From assembly GCA_003427395.1 (NCBI GenBank), contig BFEA01000040.1, positions 471,903 to 505,657 of the forward strand: a DNA stretch of 33,755 bases, given 5' to 3'. Source of the DNA: Chara braunii (Eukaryota; Streptophyta; Charophyceae; Charales; Characeae). A program made the position numbers and the translations under genes. This document shows, one piece after another, positions 1 through 10,376 of the stretch. Below the pieces are notes generated by a model. It saw only the letters and a program-made list of their open reading frames with translations. It was not told where the DNA came from and did not search any database. Each line of letters starts with the position of its first letter. The stretch's first letter is position 1.

Positions 1-250
1 AAAAAAAAAAAAAAATGTTGTTTTTTTCTTTTATTTTCAAAATACCTTCACTCACCCAAACCCCCCTAGCCAAAAATTGTTTTTTTTTTTTTTTTTTTGC
101 TTGAGGGGGTGGGGTTGGGGTTGCGCCGCCCCATGGCCCTTCCTGAATCCCAAACCCCTCTCCCCACCGACCGCCACACGTCCGCGAAGTCACGCGGCCG
201 CGCGGACTTGTCCACGGGGTCGCGGACTTGGCCGCGCTTGTCCGTCGCCG
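1..250. other. Non-coding window edge
   Basis: A poly(A) run opens the window, followed by a poly(T) run near 80-98 and a GC-rich stretch near 165-255 with short repeats of the type cggacttg. No gene is supported. The decayed integrase of the neighbouring element stops being recognisable at about 250, so this stretch may be the sequence that truncated it. Confidence 0.5.
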
Positions 251-730
251 AGGGGGATTCATAGCCTTGGTGTTCATAAAGTCAATGGACACGGAGTCTA
301 CTGGACCTGTTGGGATTGGCAAAGGCTTCAGTAGACCAAGGGGAGGTTGAGTGGTGCTCTTATTTCTTTGGCACACTTGACAACCTTGGACATACGCAAT
401 GCAATCGGGTTTCATACGAGGTGAAGTATAGGAACGCAAAAGATTCGCTTAAGTCTTGTTCCACCCAAAATGGCCTTCGGTGTCGTGACACTCCCCCAAG
501 ATCAGACTTTTGATCTCTTCCACATCTGGAATACAAAGCCTGTCGCGCACATCCGTTCTTTCAAACAGTAGTCCCTGTGTTATACGGTAGTTAGGAAACT
601 CTTGTGGTGCTTCTTGTACACATTTAATCATAGCGCCATAGACAGGATCTGTGGAATATGCACTTCTAATTTTCTCTTGCAGATTGGTGCCCAAATCTAG
701 ATATGTTACAATGGCACCGCAGATATCAGA
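250..730 (-). pseudogene. Integrase N-terminal zinc-finger remnant (element 1)
   Basis: After the RNase H end (ADALSRR near 731-750) the frame continues through a spacer to an HHCC-type integrase zinc finger. Its CHDTEGH motif lies at 470-490 and its CQVC motif at 371-382. A TAA stop at 449-451 interrupts it. The translation continues for about 65 residues after the stop in the same frame, then similarity ends in GC-rich sequence. No catalytic DDE triad remains. Integrase inserts the cDNA into host DNA; this copy cannot. Assignment rests on the spacing of the zinc ligands and on position after RNase H. Confidence 0.8.
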
Positions 731-1316
731 TCTTCGACTTAGCGCGTCAGCAACAATGTTATACTTACCCTTAACTGGCCTTAGCTCGAAATCATACTGA
801 TCAATCTCAGCGGCCCACCTAGTCAACTTAGGTGTCATCCGGGCCTGCGTTTTAAGCTAGCGAAGTGTCTCATGATCTGAGTACACTTTGAAGTGGCGTC
901 CTAAGAGATAGTGTCGCCAGTGATCTAGAGTTTCTCGGAGAGCATACAACTCTTTCTTATACGTAGAAGCGACGTCCTTCTCGTTAGGCAGTCGTCGGGA
1001 CATAAAATCTAGGCCTGTATTCATTCCCATCATCTTGTTGGAGTACAACACCTATCCCGTACTGACTGGTGTCGGTTGTGACAACAAAAGGCAACGAAGG
1101 ATCAGCAACCTTCAAAACCGAATAGTTAATCAAACATTTCTTTAAGCATTTAAACGAAGTTGTACAGTCTGAATCCCACTTCCAAATCGTTTATTTCTTA
1201 AGCAATCTACGAAGGGGCGCAGTAATTATCGTGAAGTGCCTAACGAACTTCCGATAATAGTTGGTTAGCCCAAGGAACGACCGCAACTCAGTCAAAGTGC
1301 GAGGGTTAGGCCAATC
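731..1316 (-). pseudogene. RNase H domain (element 1, broken)
   Basis: The segment after RT reads through the typical gypsy connection, [19 protein letters not shown], then a region resembling VVTTDTSQYGIGVVLQQ and the C-terminal ADALSRR. These are the usual landmarks of the Ty3/gypsy RNase H, which degrades the RNA strand of the RNA:DNA hybrid. Several stops and frame changes occur, for example near 1190 and at about 855, so no intact enzyme can be made. The neighbouring RT and integrase pieces confirm the context. Confidence 0.85.
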
Positions 1317-1888
1317 TCAAATTGCTGCGATTTTTGTATCCTCCGGTTTGATCCCATCACCATCAAGTACATGCCCTAGGTACAACACTTGACGCTTTGC
1401 CCATTCACACTTCTTAGGGTTTAACTTCAACTTTGTCTTACGCAACTTATTTAGCACAAGTTGAAGGTGCTCACATTGTTCATTTAAGTTCTTACTAAAA
1501 ATCAAAATATCGTCAAGATAGACAATGACAAATTTATCAAGCCATTCACTAAAAAGCCCATTCATAGTTCTTTGGAAGGTTGCAGGTGCATTCATAAGAC
1601 CAAAGGGCAACACCACGAATTCATAGTGCCCGTACCTTGTTCGAAAGGCAGTCTTATATTCGTCCTCTGGTCCTACCTCAATCTGATGATAGTCAGACTT
1701 TAAATCAACCGTAGTGAAGTACTTGCAATCCTGAACTCTATCCAAAAGATCGTCACTGTTATATCATTAAGTCTTCTGTAATCAATACACATGCGTACCC
1801 CGCCATCTTTCTTTGGCACAAAAAACACTGGCGCACCATAGGGCGAAGAGCTAGGTCTCATCCACCACTTCTCCAACAATTCATCAAG
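1317..1888 (-). pseudogene. Reverse transcriptase (element 1, broken)
   Basis: A 142-residue open stretch (1317-1745) contains the palm motifs: [13 protein letters not shown] with the first catalytic Asp, VLPFGLMNAPATFQR, and the YLDD box in VIVYLDDILIFSK. The fingers region continues upstream ([26 protein letters not shown]) with a TAG stop near 1889. A small deletion with a frame change near 1745 removes the residues that usually join DYRRLN to DDLLD. The family copies genomic RNA into cDNA. This copy is non-functional, but its core is well preserved. Confidence 0.92.
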
Positions 1889-2609
1889 CTAGGTTCGCAG
1901 TTCATCTAACTCTTTCAGTGACATTCTATAGATAGGCCCTTTAGGAATTTGACTCCCTTGGATGATCTCAATGCGATGTTTAATAGGCCTCTCAACTACA
2001 TCGCATGGGGTCTCTGCCACATCTGCGAATTCTTTTATAACCCTTTCAACTTCTGGGGGTTTAGCCTCTTCCCTAATTTCACCCTCTTTAATTGGGCGCA
2101 CATATGCAACAAACACTTGATCGTATAGATTATATTCCCTTACATGGCGGGCGAACACGGGGGCACTCATACAACAATAAGCCAAACTGCTTTCTTTCCC
2201 TGATTCATGAAACAAGCAGATTTTCTTTTTTCCACCTTGCGGACTTGGAAGCCAACACTCATGGTCCCTTAACTTTATGTCTGCATCTGCAGCTTCACCC
2301 CAATCCATACCTAAAAGAATGTCAAAAGGAAGATCATCTTCCACCAAGAGAGTCAGAGAGTGGAGAACGCGTTCCATCTTCCCCTCTACTTCGAGCCGGA
2401 AGTATATCCTGAACGCTTCAACATAATCTATCCATTATAGTTATAGTACTATTAGCTAACTTACTCATTACGGGCTCATCTAACTGCTTAACCTTTAGCT
2501 CGAGACGCGACTTCTTCAACCCTTTCTTACTTATATAGCTGCGAGTCGATCCACTATCTATCATTCGTCCAACTCTTACTTTATTCACCTTAAGATCTGC
2601 AATTATCAA
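1889..2609 (-). pseudogene. Retroviral-type aspartic protease and linker (element 1)
   Basis: Two open stretches cover this region. The first (2418-2609) carries the protease active-site motif DSGST within RMIDSGSTRSYISK. The second (1889-2377) has the protease C-terminal signature DILLGMDW, followed by a linker leading to RT. A frame break lies between them near 2380-2420. In gypsy elements this protease cuts the Gag-Pol polyprotein. The active-site Asp is present but the frame break makes this copy inactive. Confidence 0.85.
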
Positions 2610-2833
2610 CTATCCTCTTCGTTTCTTCATCTTAGTCCACGCTTGGCGACGAGCGGCCAACTCATCACCCATGCCAGCGAGGGATCCACCTAGAGAGGTA
2701 CACACACTTATTACCTCTGGATAGTTAACTAGGTGGGGACTGTCTTCCTCTTTAGTCTCTGCCAGCGGAACCTTCGGATGGGAGAATGTCTTTCTTTCTA
2801 CATCCGAAGTTCCCGTAGAGGCAACTGAGACCT

Positions 2834-4874
2834 CTACAGGTTGTTCCCTTTTAGTATCTTATAATCTGGGCAGTAGGGAACAATGTGGTTGGGGTCACCA
2901 CATTTGAGGCACTGATCGGCGGTTTTTNTTTCCTGCCAAACTTTCTCAGTGATTCCCAGTTTTTCCAAGGCTCCCCTTCGGGCAATGCTGGATGGGGTGG
3001 ATATGGTTTGTCCCATGTACCATACTACGCGCCTCTTCCTCTTCCCCAGGTAGAATATGAACCACGCCCACCTTGTGAGGGACCATTGCCCTTTCCACCC
3101 ACGTAGTAGCTACCTTCGCCACCACCCCTCTGGGTACCGGGTCCTCTTCCACGGCGTCCGCGACCTCCTCTTCCTCGACCACGTCCTCTTCCTTGGCGCC
3201 CTCCCCCGCGGGCTGCAACGGCTGCGTAGTCCCCCTCCCGAACTACCGTGCCGTTGGGTCCTCCCTCCAGACCATAATCTATTTGGTCATAGGAAAAAGT
3301 TTCGACACCTCCTTCTTCAAAGGTCAGAAGGAGGTTGTTTTTCCCAGGTATGTTCCCTGAGATTGTGCGGTTCTGCCACTTCTTTCCCGCTTGCAGATCT
3401 TTCCAATAATGACAGTAATTAGCTTCAGCCAAGAAACCAGCATGATCTATGGCGATCTTGCTGAACTTCTCGCATGTCATTCCCTCTTCCTTTGTGCGGG
3501 GATAAAGCTGAGTACGGAGAGGGTCAGGAAGTACCCTTGCGAAGTTGTTGAGGATTTTAGTAGGAGTTAGTCCATGTTCTGCGCATTGCAAAAGTTTATC
3601 CATCGTTGTCTTGAGTGCAGACACACTCTTCCATTTTCGATCTGCGATATTTAAAATTAGCATTTCTGTTCGGCGAGCTAGATTCTTATCTTCAAACTGT
3701 TCTTTGACAACTTTAAAGAAGTCTTCAATTCTGGTTTGCTGTGAATATGCAATCATAGTATCGCAGTTAATTTTCTATTGCAACGATATGACGAAGCTCA
3801 TCGCATCGCCGGCCATGCACGAAGTGGGCCATCAGAACTCTATCCAGTAAGGTATGCGCTGACCGTATACGTAGGATTCTACAGCCGACTCTCCTCTTTC
3901 TTGCCAGTGTAGGTCCACGACACTGTAACCTTTATTTTTCGAACATTAGTGTCTTTATCGTCTTGCAGCACCTCCTTTCCTTTCCTGTCACCATCTCCTC
4001 CATCTCCGTCTCCGTCTCCATCTCCACCTCCTCCTCCTCCTCCTCCTCCTCCTGCGCCGCTGCCTCGGATTATCTCATCAATTACGGCGGAAGTAAAGGT
4101 TTGTGTGATATGGTTATCGAGTTTCTGAATGTACAATTGAATATGTTGATCAACATCTCTGGCAGACTTCTGCAGAAAGGTGTTCCAGACTCCTTCAAAC
4201 TCATATTGGTGGGTTTCAACCTTTTGCAGAGTTATATTAATTGCTTCCAACTCTTGCTTCGTATGTAAGACTGTTTCTGTCAAGAGGGCTTATTTCTCTT
4301 CTTTTGCAGCCTATTTCTCTTTCTGATCTTGCAGTTCTTTATGCAGCCTCGTTCCCTCTGCTTGCAGCCTTTTTCTTTCATCAAGCTTCTGCCGCTTTGC
4401 TGCTAACATTCTTATATGCAGTTCTGCACACTTTTCCTCTAGTAAGAGTTCTTTTTCCTTTTGATCTTTGATAGAGGTCAGTTTCGCAACGAACAGATCT
4501 ATCTCTTTCTCTGTTTCCTCAATCCTATCGCTGGAGTATGCATACTCGCCGTACCAGTCCAGCGGTTTGACATCAAGTTCACCACCTGTCTGGCTAGTCT
4601 CACGTTTTTCTGCCCGCCACCTGATGAGCCTGTCATTGGCAGGCTCATCTTCTTCCTCTATTGTCTGCAGTTCTTCTTTCAACTCTTTCTCTAACTTTTC
4701 TTTCATTTCTTTCTGTCTTCTTCCATTTGCAGTTTCTTCTTTATCTCTTCTTTTTTCTGTCCTTTTCTTTCTTCTTTCTTCTTTCTCCTTTTTCTTTTCG
4801 GCCAGACGGCGATCTACTTCAGCCTGCTCTGCAGCCGATAACCCAGGCTTCACAACACCTGATCTGGTCATCAT
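2834..4874 (-). pseudogene. gag region with coiled coil, RG-rich stretch and CCHC knuckle (element 1)
   Basis: The likely start is the ATG pair near 4871-4874 (MMTRSG). A Lys/Glu/Arg-rich coiled-coil region follows (about 4310-4800), then a Gly/Asp-rich linker, a capsid-like helical region (about 3350-3756), an RG-rich stretch (about 3030-3200), and a CCHC knuckle with C-x2-C-x4-H-x4-C at 2870-2911. Gag forms the particle and the knuckle binds RNA. Two stops, TAG and TAA, split the coiled coil near 4284-4310 in a frame that otherwise stays open. Further stops lie near 3770-3850. One unknown base lies at 2928. Confidence 0.82.
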
Positions 4875-5329
4875 ACATGAGGTACATACTCTCCCAAAGC
4901 CCAGGGGAAAGAAAATTATGAACAAGGGGCCCATCAGAACAGAAAGGGCAAACAACCCTTACATCGGGTAGTCGTCCATGATGGAATTTAGCACAGGAAA
5001 CCCTCCGCTAGTCCCATCAGGTAAGACTCCCTTCAATTAAGCCTAGTCTAAGCCTAGTCTAATCTTGTGGATGGGATGATGATTTTACCCCCCCTTTTTT
5101 TTTTTTTCAGACTGTGGATGTCACTGCTTTAACAATAATGAATTTCAAAACTTTCAAAAACTTTTAATATTTAATAAGACTTATTTTTTTTAGTTGCTAT
5201 CTGTCTTCAAATTCAGATATCAAACTGATCAGAACAAATACTACACTTGATCCTAGTCATAAGCCCACCTGTTTTTTTCTAACTGTTGTCTGGTTGTGAA
5301 TGTTTCTTTTTCTTTATCTTTTTAACAAA
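4875..5329. other. Non-coding interval between the two LTR elements
   Basis: No gene is supported. The stretch holds a doubled 11-bp unit (cctagtctaag) near 5042-5065 and a poly(T) run near 5093-5108. It should contain the 5' leader of element 1, but no primer-binding site or LTR end could be recognised. Confidence 0.4.
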
Positions 5330-6277
5330 TGGCAAGGATAGGGATTCTCAGCAAACAGATAGACAGGCAGACATAACACCCATACATCCATACATCCGAC
5401 AGTCATATACATAAGGCAATCGGGACGGACATCGCAAAGACAAGTGTGAAAAAAGAAACAGGCCCCAATTTTCGGGAAGCCGAAACGAAAATAAGAACGG
5501 GCAACCGCCCGGAGCCGCAATCAAAATGTATGTACACAGACGAAGAGGGGGAAGAGATAAAGAAACAGCAAATTCACGTCCATCGACCTCAACTCTCTCC
5601 TTCCCTCTCTCTCTCCAATGCGGACAGTCCGTCGTCGCGCACCAACCCACGAAGTTGTCACCCCTGCTTAGTCCTCCCGCACCCGTCGGTTTCGCCCATG
5701 TCACAGTCCGTCATGGCCAACGTCAATCCCGCGCGTTCGGCACCAGCCCGTCGGGTCCCCCAACTCCTACTCTAGTCACCTCTTACTTCGCTCGTGTGCC
5801 GATCCTTCTTGATCGCGCAACCTCGAGCTTCCAACAACGGGTCCAGAGAGTTGACTAATCGCTCAGCCGAGATTTATAGCGTGCATGCATGCACAAGGAA
5901 CACAGAATTACCAGTAGGGCGGGAGCGCCTGCGTTCTGCATGATCGACCGCGGCGTGGGGGACGTAACCCTTCTCCACGCATCGATCCGAGCATGCAAGT
6001 CGCGACTCACAGCAAAAAGAAAGAGAGGGAGAGCGTGAGAGACGAAGTGCAAGAAGAAAGATACAGTTACAATGGCACCCGCCCAAAATTGTAGTTACAC
6101 ACACGATTAAGGGCGCCCACTAATCAGAGTACCATTGGAGCCGCATGAAAAAGCGTGTAGACAAAAGGCGCAGCGCGACAGAAAAAGTCCTCATTACTGA
6201 ATTCCTAAATTCTTATCTAATGCGGAAAAGCAAAAAGCATTCATTCAAGAAGGAAGGTCCAAAATTCCGAGAGCTAT
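5330..6277 (-). repeat. Long terminal repeat, 3' copy (at least 948 bp)
   Basis: This stretch aligns along its whole length with 15935-16881, with about 35-40 differences counted by eye (roughly 95-96% identity) and few indels. It flanks the gag-pol element and contains a minus-strand TATA box, which fits an LTR read on the minus strand. The left edge begins tggcaagg, so the minus-strand LTR would end in CA as LTRs normally do. The right edge is not resolved because the partner copy runs into the assembly gap; the LTR may extend into 6278-6999. Confidence 0.8.
5871..5880 (-). promoter_or_regulatory. LTR TATA box (3' copy)
   Basis: The minus strand reads GCTATAAATC. The motif is conserved in the partner repeat at 16475-16484 and points toward gag-pol in that copy, as expected for the U3 promoter of an LTR. 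Confidence 0.6.
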
Positions 6278-6999
6278 CGGGGCTTGACAAAATTCGAAAA
6301 AGATTCAAAAGAAAATTCAAAAGAACGAAGCAATTTCCCGCGCGATGTCCACGCCCAAAAGATCGAACGTGAAACGAAAGAAGCGACGTCAACATTTTCT
6401 AATCGCTCGCGTAGTGGCGCGCCAAACATCCATCCGACCAATCTCCCAACCGGCCGTCCCCGAACACACCCAGCCCCGAAGAAGCGACGAAAAATACGAA
6501 GAAGCAAGGGCACTGATGCAATTTTCCTCCGATCCCGATTTCCCGAAAGTGGCCCAATCTTCCCAGCTTAGGACCCCTTGTTGCAACCGCGCAGAAAATC
6601 GCGCATTACAGAAAGTGGTTCGTCACAGCTTAGCAAGCTCCTGCTTGCTTGTTGACACGTGTCGATTTCTCTAATCGATCGACACGCAGAGCAATTCTGT
6701 GTATGCCTCTTACCGTTCGATTGCGTGTGGACGTCATCCAACGTGGCAACTCTGCTCTTCTACTAGTTCCTTAGATTGGGCTCTTCGACGATTCAAGGAC
6801 GGGATCTTTCTCGTGCCGTCGCCACGACACGAGTCCATTACCGGCTGCATCAGTAATTAACGGGGAGGGGGAAGGGAAGTCGATACATGGCAGCATGGCG
6901 GGGTGGAGGGTTTATGGGCAGCAGGGGCAGGAGACTTTCCATTCCAGATACAGTCTCCGGGAGTTCCTGGTAACGAACAATGCGATGGAAACAGGGGAA
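6278..6999. other. Interval between the shared LTR segment and ORF C
   Basis: No gene is supported. A purine-rich tract (cggggagggggaagggaag) lies at about 6859-6879 on the plus strand, which is the wrong strand for a polypurine tract of this element. A short palindrome (cgtgtcgat paired with atcgatcgacacg) lies near 6656-6686. Part of this stretch may be the rest of the LTR. Confidence 0.4.
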
Positions 7000-7497
7000 T
7001 CAATTGCCAGTGAGAGGGAGGAACGCGAGATAGTCGGGGTAGAGGGTGGTAAAGGTTCGGAAGAGCGCCGCGCGAAATCGATCGCGATCTTCGCATGTGG
7101 GGATGGTCCCCGTTATCAGGCAATAAACCTCAATCATATTGTGGCCTCGCCACGCGGCATTGAAAAGCAAGACATGGAGGCAAAAGGCCGGGACGACGCA
7201 CCGGAGGGAGGGATGGGGATGCACAACGATAGCGAGGCGAGCGGCGTAGAAGTGGCGGAAGGTACTGCGGGGGAACGAATTGGAGGGGAACGTGACGGGG
7301 GTGGTGAGCTGGCGAAGGGTGAAGTAGTCAAGGGGACGGCGACGAAGACCGATCGCCCGTATCGGTACGTCGGCGAACTGGGGGATGGGTTGGGGAGGAG
7401 GGGGATCGGCTTCGTCGCCGTGCCGATGGGGCCGGAGTCGTGGCCACGAGGTTGCCATCTTCAGGTCGGGGCGGCTCCGGATCTCGGTTTGGGTCAT
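7000..7497 (-). CDS. Accessory ORF C downstream of integrase, function unknown
   Basis: An open frame of 165 residues starts at an ATG (7495-7497) only seven bases after the stop of ORF B. It ends in TGA at 7000-7002. It is rich in Pro and Arg at the N terminus (a DPPPPQPIPQ stretch). The C-terminal half looks like folded protein, with aromatic and hydrophobic spacing such as MIEVYCLITGTIPTC. I recognise no family. It lies in sense orientation after integrase and before the 3' LTR, where some LTR elements carry extra genes. The same frame stays open upstream to 7953, but that part is only the Lys-rich shadow of the acidic tail of ORF B and I leave it out. Confidence 0.55.
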   Translation of the reverse strand: MTQTEIRSRPDLKMATSWPRLRPHRHGDEADPPPPQPIPQFADVPIRAIGLRRRPLDYFTLRQLTTPVTFPSNSFPRSTFRHFYAARLAIVVHPHPSLRCVVPAFCLHVLLFNAAWRGHNMIEVYCLITGTIPTCEDRDRFRAALFRTFTTLYPDYLAFLPLTGN

Positions 7498-7504
7498 TGC
7501 AGAT

Positions 7505-8416
7505 CTACAGACTCGCCGCACTTGCGAGTTCAAACTCCGTCTTCCCAGCCGCGATCTCTTCTCTTTTACGGGCTGCCTCGGGATCTTCCGCCTCTGTTCC
7601 TGTGCGCAGCGCTTCTTCTGGCACGGCTTCCCACTCCGATCTAGCGGATTCTTCCTCGTGCCCTTCTTCTCCTTCGTCGTCTTCTTCTTCTTCTTCTCTT
7701 GGCTCCCCCTCGCTATGCTCGATGTAGCTTCCTTCTTCAGGGGTTTCGTCTTCTTCCCCGAATACTTCGTCGCCTTCCCCACTTTCTTCCCGTTCGTCTT
7801 CTCCTTCGTCGTTCTCAGTGCTTTCTTCCTCCTCTCGAATGGCAGCAAGCTGCTCTGCCGTTGGATGCCTGAAGAAAGCAGGATTGCGAGCCGTCCGGGG
7901 ATCCAAATACTGCTGCTGTGACGGCGAAATGCGCTCTGCGGCTCCTTCCACACAAGCCGATCACTGGAGATACGGCGTCAACGTGCGAGAAAGCACGTGA
8001 GGAATCGGGTGCTCGTCGTCCTGCGAGATGATGTCAAGAGGGAGATCGTCCGCCAGCTGCGCTATCGGAATCGTGAGTTCTCGCGTGATAAGTTCCTGAT
8101 GGCCACACCGTACTGTACCGAATAGGAACGCGAGGAGCTCTCCCTCCACGTTGGTGCGCCAGGCCTGGATAAACAACAACTCCAATCGCTCTATGCAAGG
8201 CGGGTGCGCTTCGCCCTCGGTCCACGTCAGCCGTACTTCGACCAAGCACAGGGAAAGCTCGATAAACTCTTCGCGCCACAGTTCCCAGTGTGGGGGATGA
8301 ATGTCGGGGACTGCAAGGGTCGTTAGAGAGTAGGAAAGGCAAGGATGGATATCGGACTGCCAGAACGTGGAGAAGGTGGAGGGGAGATCAAATACGGAGA
8401 TCGGAGAGAGACTCAT
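7505..8416 (-). pseudogene. Accessory ORF B, acidic C-terminal tail, one in-frame stop
   Basis: The frame opens at ATG 8414-8416, which overlaps as ATGA the TGA that ends the extended ORF A frame. It stays open for about 303 codons to TAG at 7505-7507, except for one TGA at 7961-7963. The N-terminal 150 residues look globular and contain many Trp, Leu and Pro residues. The C-terminal part, about 7510-7840, is strongly acidic with long Glu/Asp runs and then Ala/Glu/Arg-rich helices. I recognise no family. The acidic tail could bind basic proteins such as histones, but that is speculation. The tight spacing to ORFs A and C suggests a coordinated cistron series. Confidence 0.6.
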
Positions 8417-8466
8417 TGGGGGTGAGGGAAGGGAACAACTACAGGGAGAACCGCCGGCGGATCACG

Positions 8467-8892
8467 CTAGTACATCCGAAGGCCGTCGTATTCGATTGCT
8501 CCTGTCGCCGCGACCGTGTCCCCGGGATGAGCCAGAAGCTGGGTCCACTCGGCGACCAGATCGTTTGCCCACGCGCGCAGCGATGTCCTCACCGCCGAAC
8601 GTCGTAAAGGGAGGAGCGTGGAGAGATCGGCACGGAAGTTGATGACGACCGATATGCGGCTGACACCTGGCACCGCTCGCTGATGAACTGCTACGGCCTC
8701 GGCCAGCATTACTGCATTGGGCCGGCCCTCGATTCTGAACACCGCCGCTGCATCCACGCCTTCTGTACAGAAAAAGTGCGCAAGCCGCCGAAGATCTGGA
8801 CTGAGGTGGGGATGATAGACCTGTCGGATCGTCAATCGATCACGGGGCGCAAGCGCTGCTTCGCTGAGGGCTCTCTCCTCCAAAAAACTCAT
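8467..8892 (-). CDS. Accessory ORF A overlapping the integrase stop, function unknown
   Basis: A 141-residue ORF starts at ATG 8890-8892, overlapping the integrase TGA (8889-8891) as ATGA. It ends at TAG 8467-8469. Beyond the TAG the same frame stays open for 17 more codons to a TGA at 8413-8415, which overlaps the ATG of ORF B, again as ATGA. The TAG may therefore be a later mutation. The protein is rich in Ala, Arg and Leu with predicted helices. I recognise no family. The stop/start overlap suggests expression by termination-reinitiation from the pol message. Confidence 0.6.
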   Translation of the reverse strand: MSFLEERALSEAALAPRDRLTIRQVYHPHLSPDLRRLAHFFCTEGVDAAAVFRIEGRPNAVMLAEAVAVHQRAVPGVSRISVVINFRADLSTLLPLRRSAVRTSLRAWANDLVAEWTQLLAHPGDTVAATGAIEYDGLRMY

Positions 8893-10132
8893 GGCGATGG
8901 CGATGGTGATGGGGAGGCAGAGAGGGAGCGAGAAAGGGAGGGGGATGGCGGAGAGTCCGAGCCGTCGTCGCCGGCTTCCTCAGAAAAAGAGATCGAGGGA
9001 GAGGGAGATGGAGTAGAGGGAAGGAGGCGAAGATAGGACACGTGGCGTGTGATCGGACGAGCCAATCGACTGCCAGGGACTTGAAGGGCGAGGCGCACAG
9101 TGTCCACGCCGTTGCGGCCGAGCTCGATCACGCGATATCGCTCGAAGAATCGTGGCGCTGGCTTACCCTGGCGAGCATATTTCCTCACCTGCACCACGTC
9201 CCCCAATTTGTACTGGGGCCGCGGACCCGCATTCCCATTCCGGGCCTCGTAACTTCGGACCTGTCGGCCTTGGGCTAGTTCGGTCATTTTCTGTCGTTTT
9301 CGGGCTAGCCTGGGCAGTGACCGTTCCATTAGCTCTAGGTGTCGTTTGGCCTTGTCCCTAGCCGTGGCCCTGGTGGGCCGTCGGTTCAATGTAGACTCGT
9401 CGAGGAGGCTTGGTATTGAAACGCAAGCGACGCTATTGGTCCTTAATTGGAAGGGGCTTACCCCCGTCGATTCGTGGGGCGTTCCGCGATGGACCGCCAG
9501 GATGTGATCGACGAGATAGGGCCAGGGCCTCGGATCTCGTGCCACGATGTTTCGTCGCAATGCTGTCTTTATCACCCGGTTAGCGTTTTCAACCAACCCA
9601 TTGGATTGTGACATGTGGGGTGCAGTGTTCCGTATGGCGACGCCATGTATGACCAGATTCTTTAACACTTCTCCTCTGAATTCAGCCCCGTTATCGGTCA
9701 GGATCTCTTTCGTATCCTGATGCATCCCGAGGAAACGGTTGACATATCGCGCGATTTCCGTGGCTTGCCGCGTGCGACAAGAATACGCTTCGATCCATTT
9801 CGAGAAATGGTCGACAAATACCAATAGGACTGAATATTCATAACTATTTGGGCCAAGGGGCAGCATATGTCGGTAGTATCCATGCTCACTCTTTGAAATG
9901 GTCGTTCAACAACTGTGGGCACTATCGATCTTGGCGGCTGAATCGACGCCTTGTCAGCGGCGCAGACTTGACAGTTGGCGACAATGTATTTTACATCGTC
10001 GCGGATATTGGACCAGTACCACTCATTTTTGTCGATAGCGGACTCCGTGATCCGTACGGCAAAATGGGCCGCAATTTCCTCGTGGGCGGTCTTAACCCAG
10101 TCATACCGCACGAACGGATGCGGCACTACCAT
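8889..10132 (-). pseudogene. Integrase with HHCC finger, DD35E core and C-terminal module (element 2)
   Basis: The N-terminal part (9698-10132) has an HHCC zinc finger: His pair in TAHEEIAAHF and CQVC. A two-base insertion near 9870 shifts the frame. The core (8889-9866, 325 residues) then reads Asp19 in VFVDHFSKW, Asp58 in LTDNGAEF and Glu93 in SNGLVENANR, giving 34 residues between the last two (DD35E). Near residues 220-285 a GDVVQVRKYARQ to HVSYLRLLP stretch resembles the GPY/F-type C-terminal module. A Ser/Pro-rich tail ends the protein. No chromodomain is visible. Its stop overlaps the start of ORF A. Integrase joins element cDNA to host DNA. Confidence 0.9.
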
Positions 10133-10376
10133 CCAAATCCCACTGCCGTCCGTTTTCAGGTTTTTGTAATCTACCCTCTACCCATCGATAATCCCGAGCC
10201 CTTTCGTCGGCCCTCCTCCGATCTTCTTTGGTGAAATCCTGGAGGGGGTTACCTACTAGGGTTGCAATTAAGGCAATATTCGTCCATACTTCGGCCCTTC
10301 TAAACTTTCGGGTCTTTTCCAATCCTTCTGACGTGGCATCCAAAAATCGAGCCTCGGTAGGAATCTTATCGGTCCG

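Larger units (their letters stand above)
250..4874 (-). mobile_element. Decayed Ty3/gypsy retrotransposon, truncated in integrase
   Basis: On the minus strand the order is gag, CCHC knuckle, aspartic protease, RT, RNase H, integrase zinc finger, which is the Ty3/gypsy order. The reading frame is broken by several stops, a small deletion in RT and frameshifts. Recognisable coding ends at about 250, just after the integrase zinc finger, and no DDE core follows. No LTR pair could be matched to this element in the window. The element is inactive. It lies immediately beside the second element, whose terminal repeat begins at 5330, and in the same orientation. Confidence 0.9.

Noticed and set aside
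2885-3422. Plus-strand frames over the gag region
   Set aside because: They are antisense shadows of the RG-rich and CCHC parts of gag, which have clear motifs on the minus strand.
4618-4660. Second possible hammerhead core (ctgatgag)
   Set aside because: The stretch lies in the gag coding region and pairs with a following ggctcatc, but no GAAA or cleavage triplet is correctly placed.
6859-6879. Polypurine tract as the 3' LTR boundary of element 2
   Set aside because: It is purine-rich on the plus strand, while the element is on the minus strand. It lies outside the confirmed repeat and no CA or TG edge follows.
6857-7644. Plus-strand 249-residue and similar frames
   Set aside because: They are antisense to accessory ORFs B and C, which fit the orientation and spacing of the retrotransposon.
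7498-7953. Lys/Arg-rich upstream extension of ORF C
   Set aside because: It is the alternative frame of the Glu-rich tail of ORF B on the same strand and starts at GTG, not ATG. Its basic composition follows from the GAA/GAG-rich codons.
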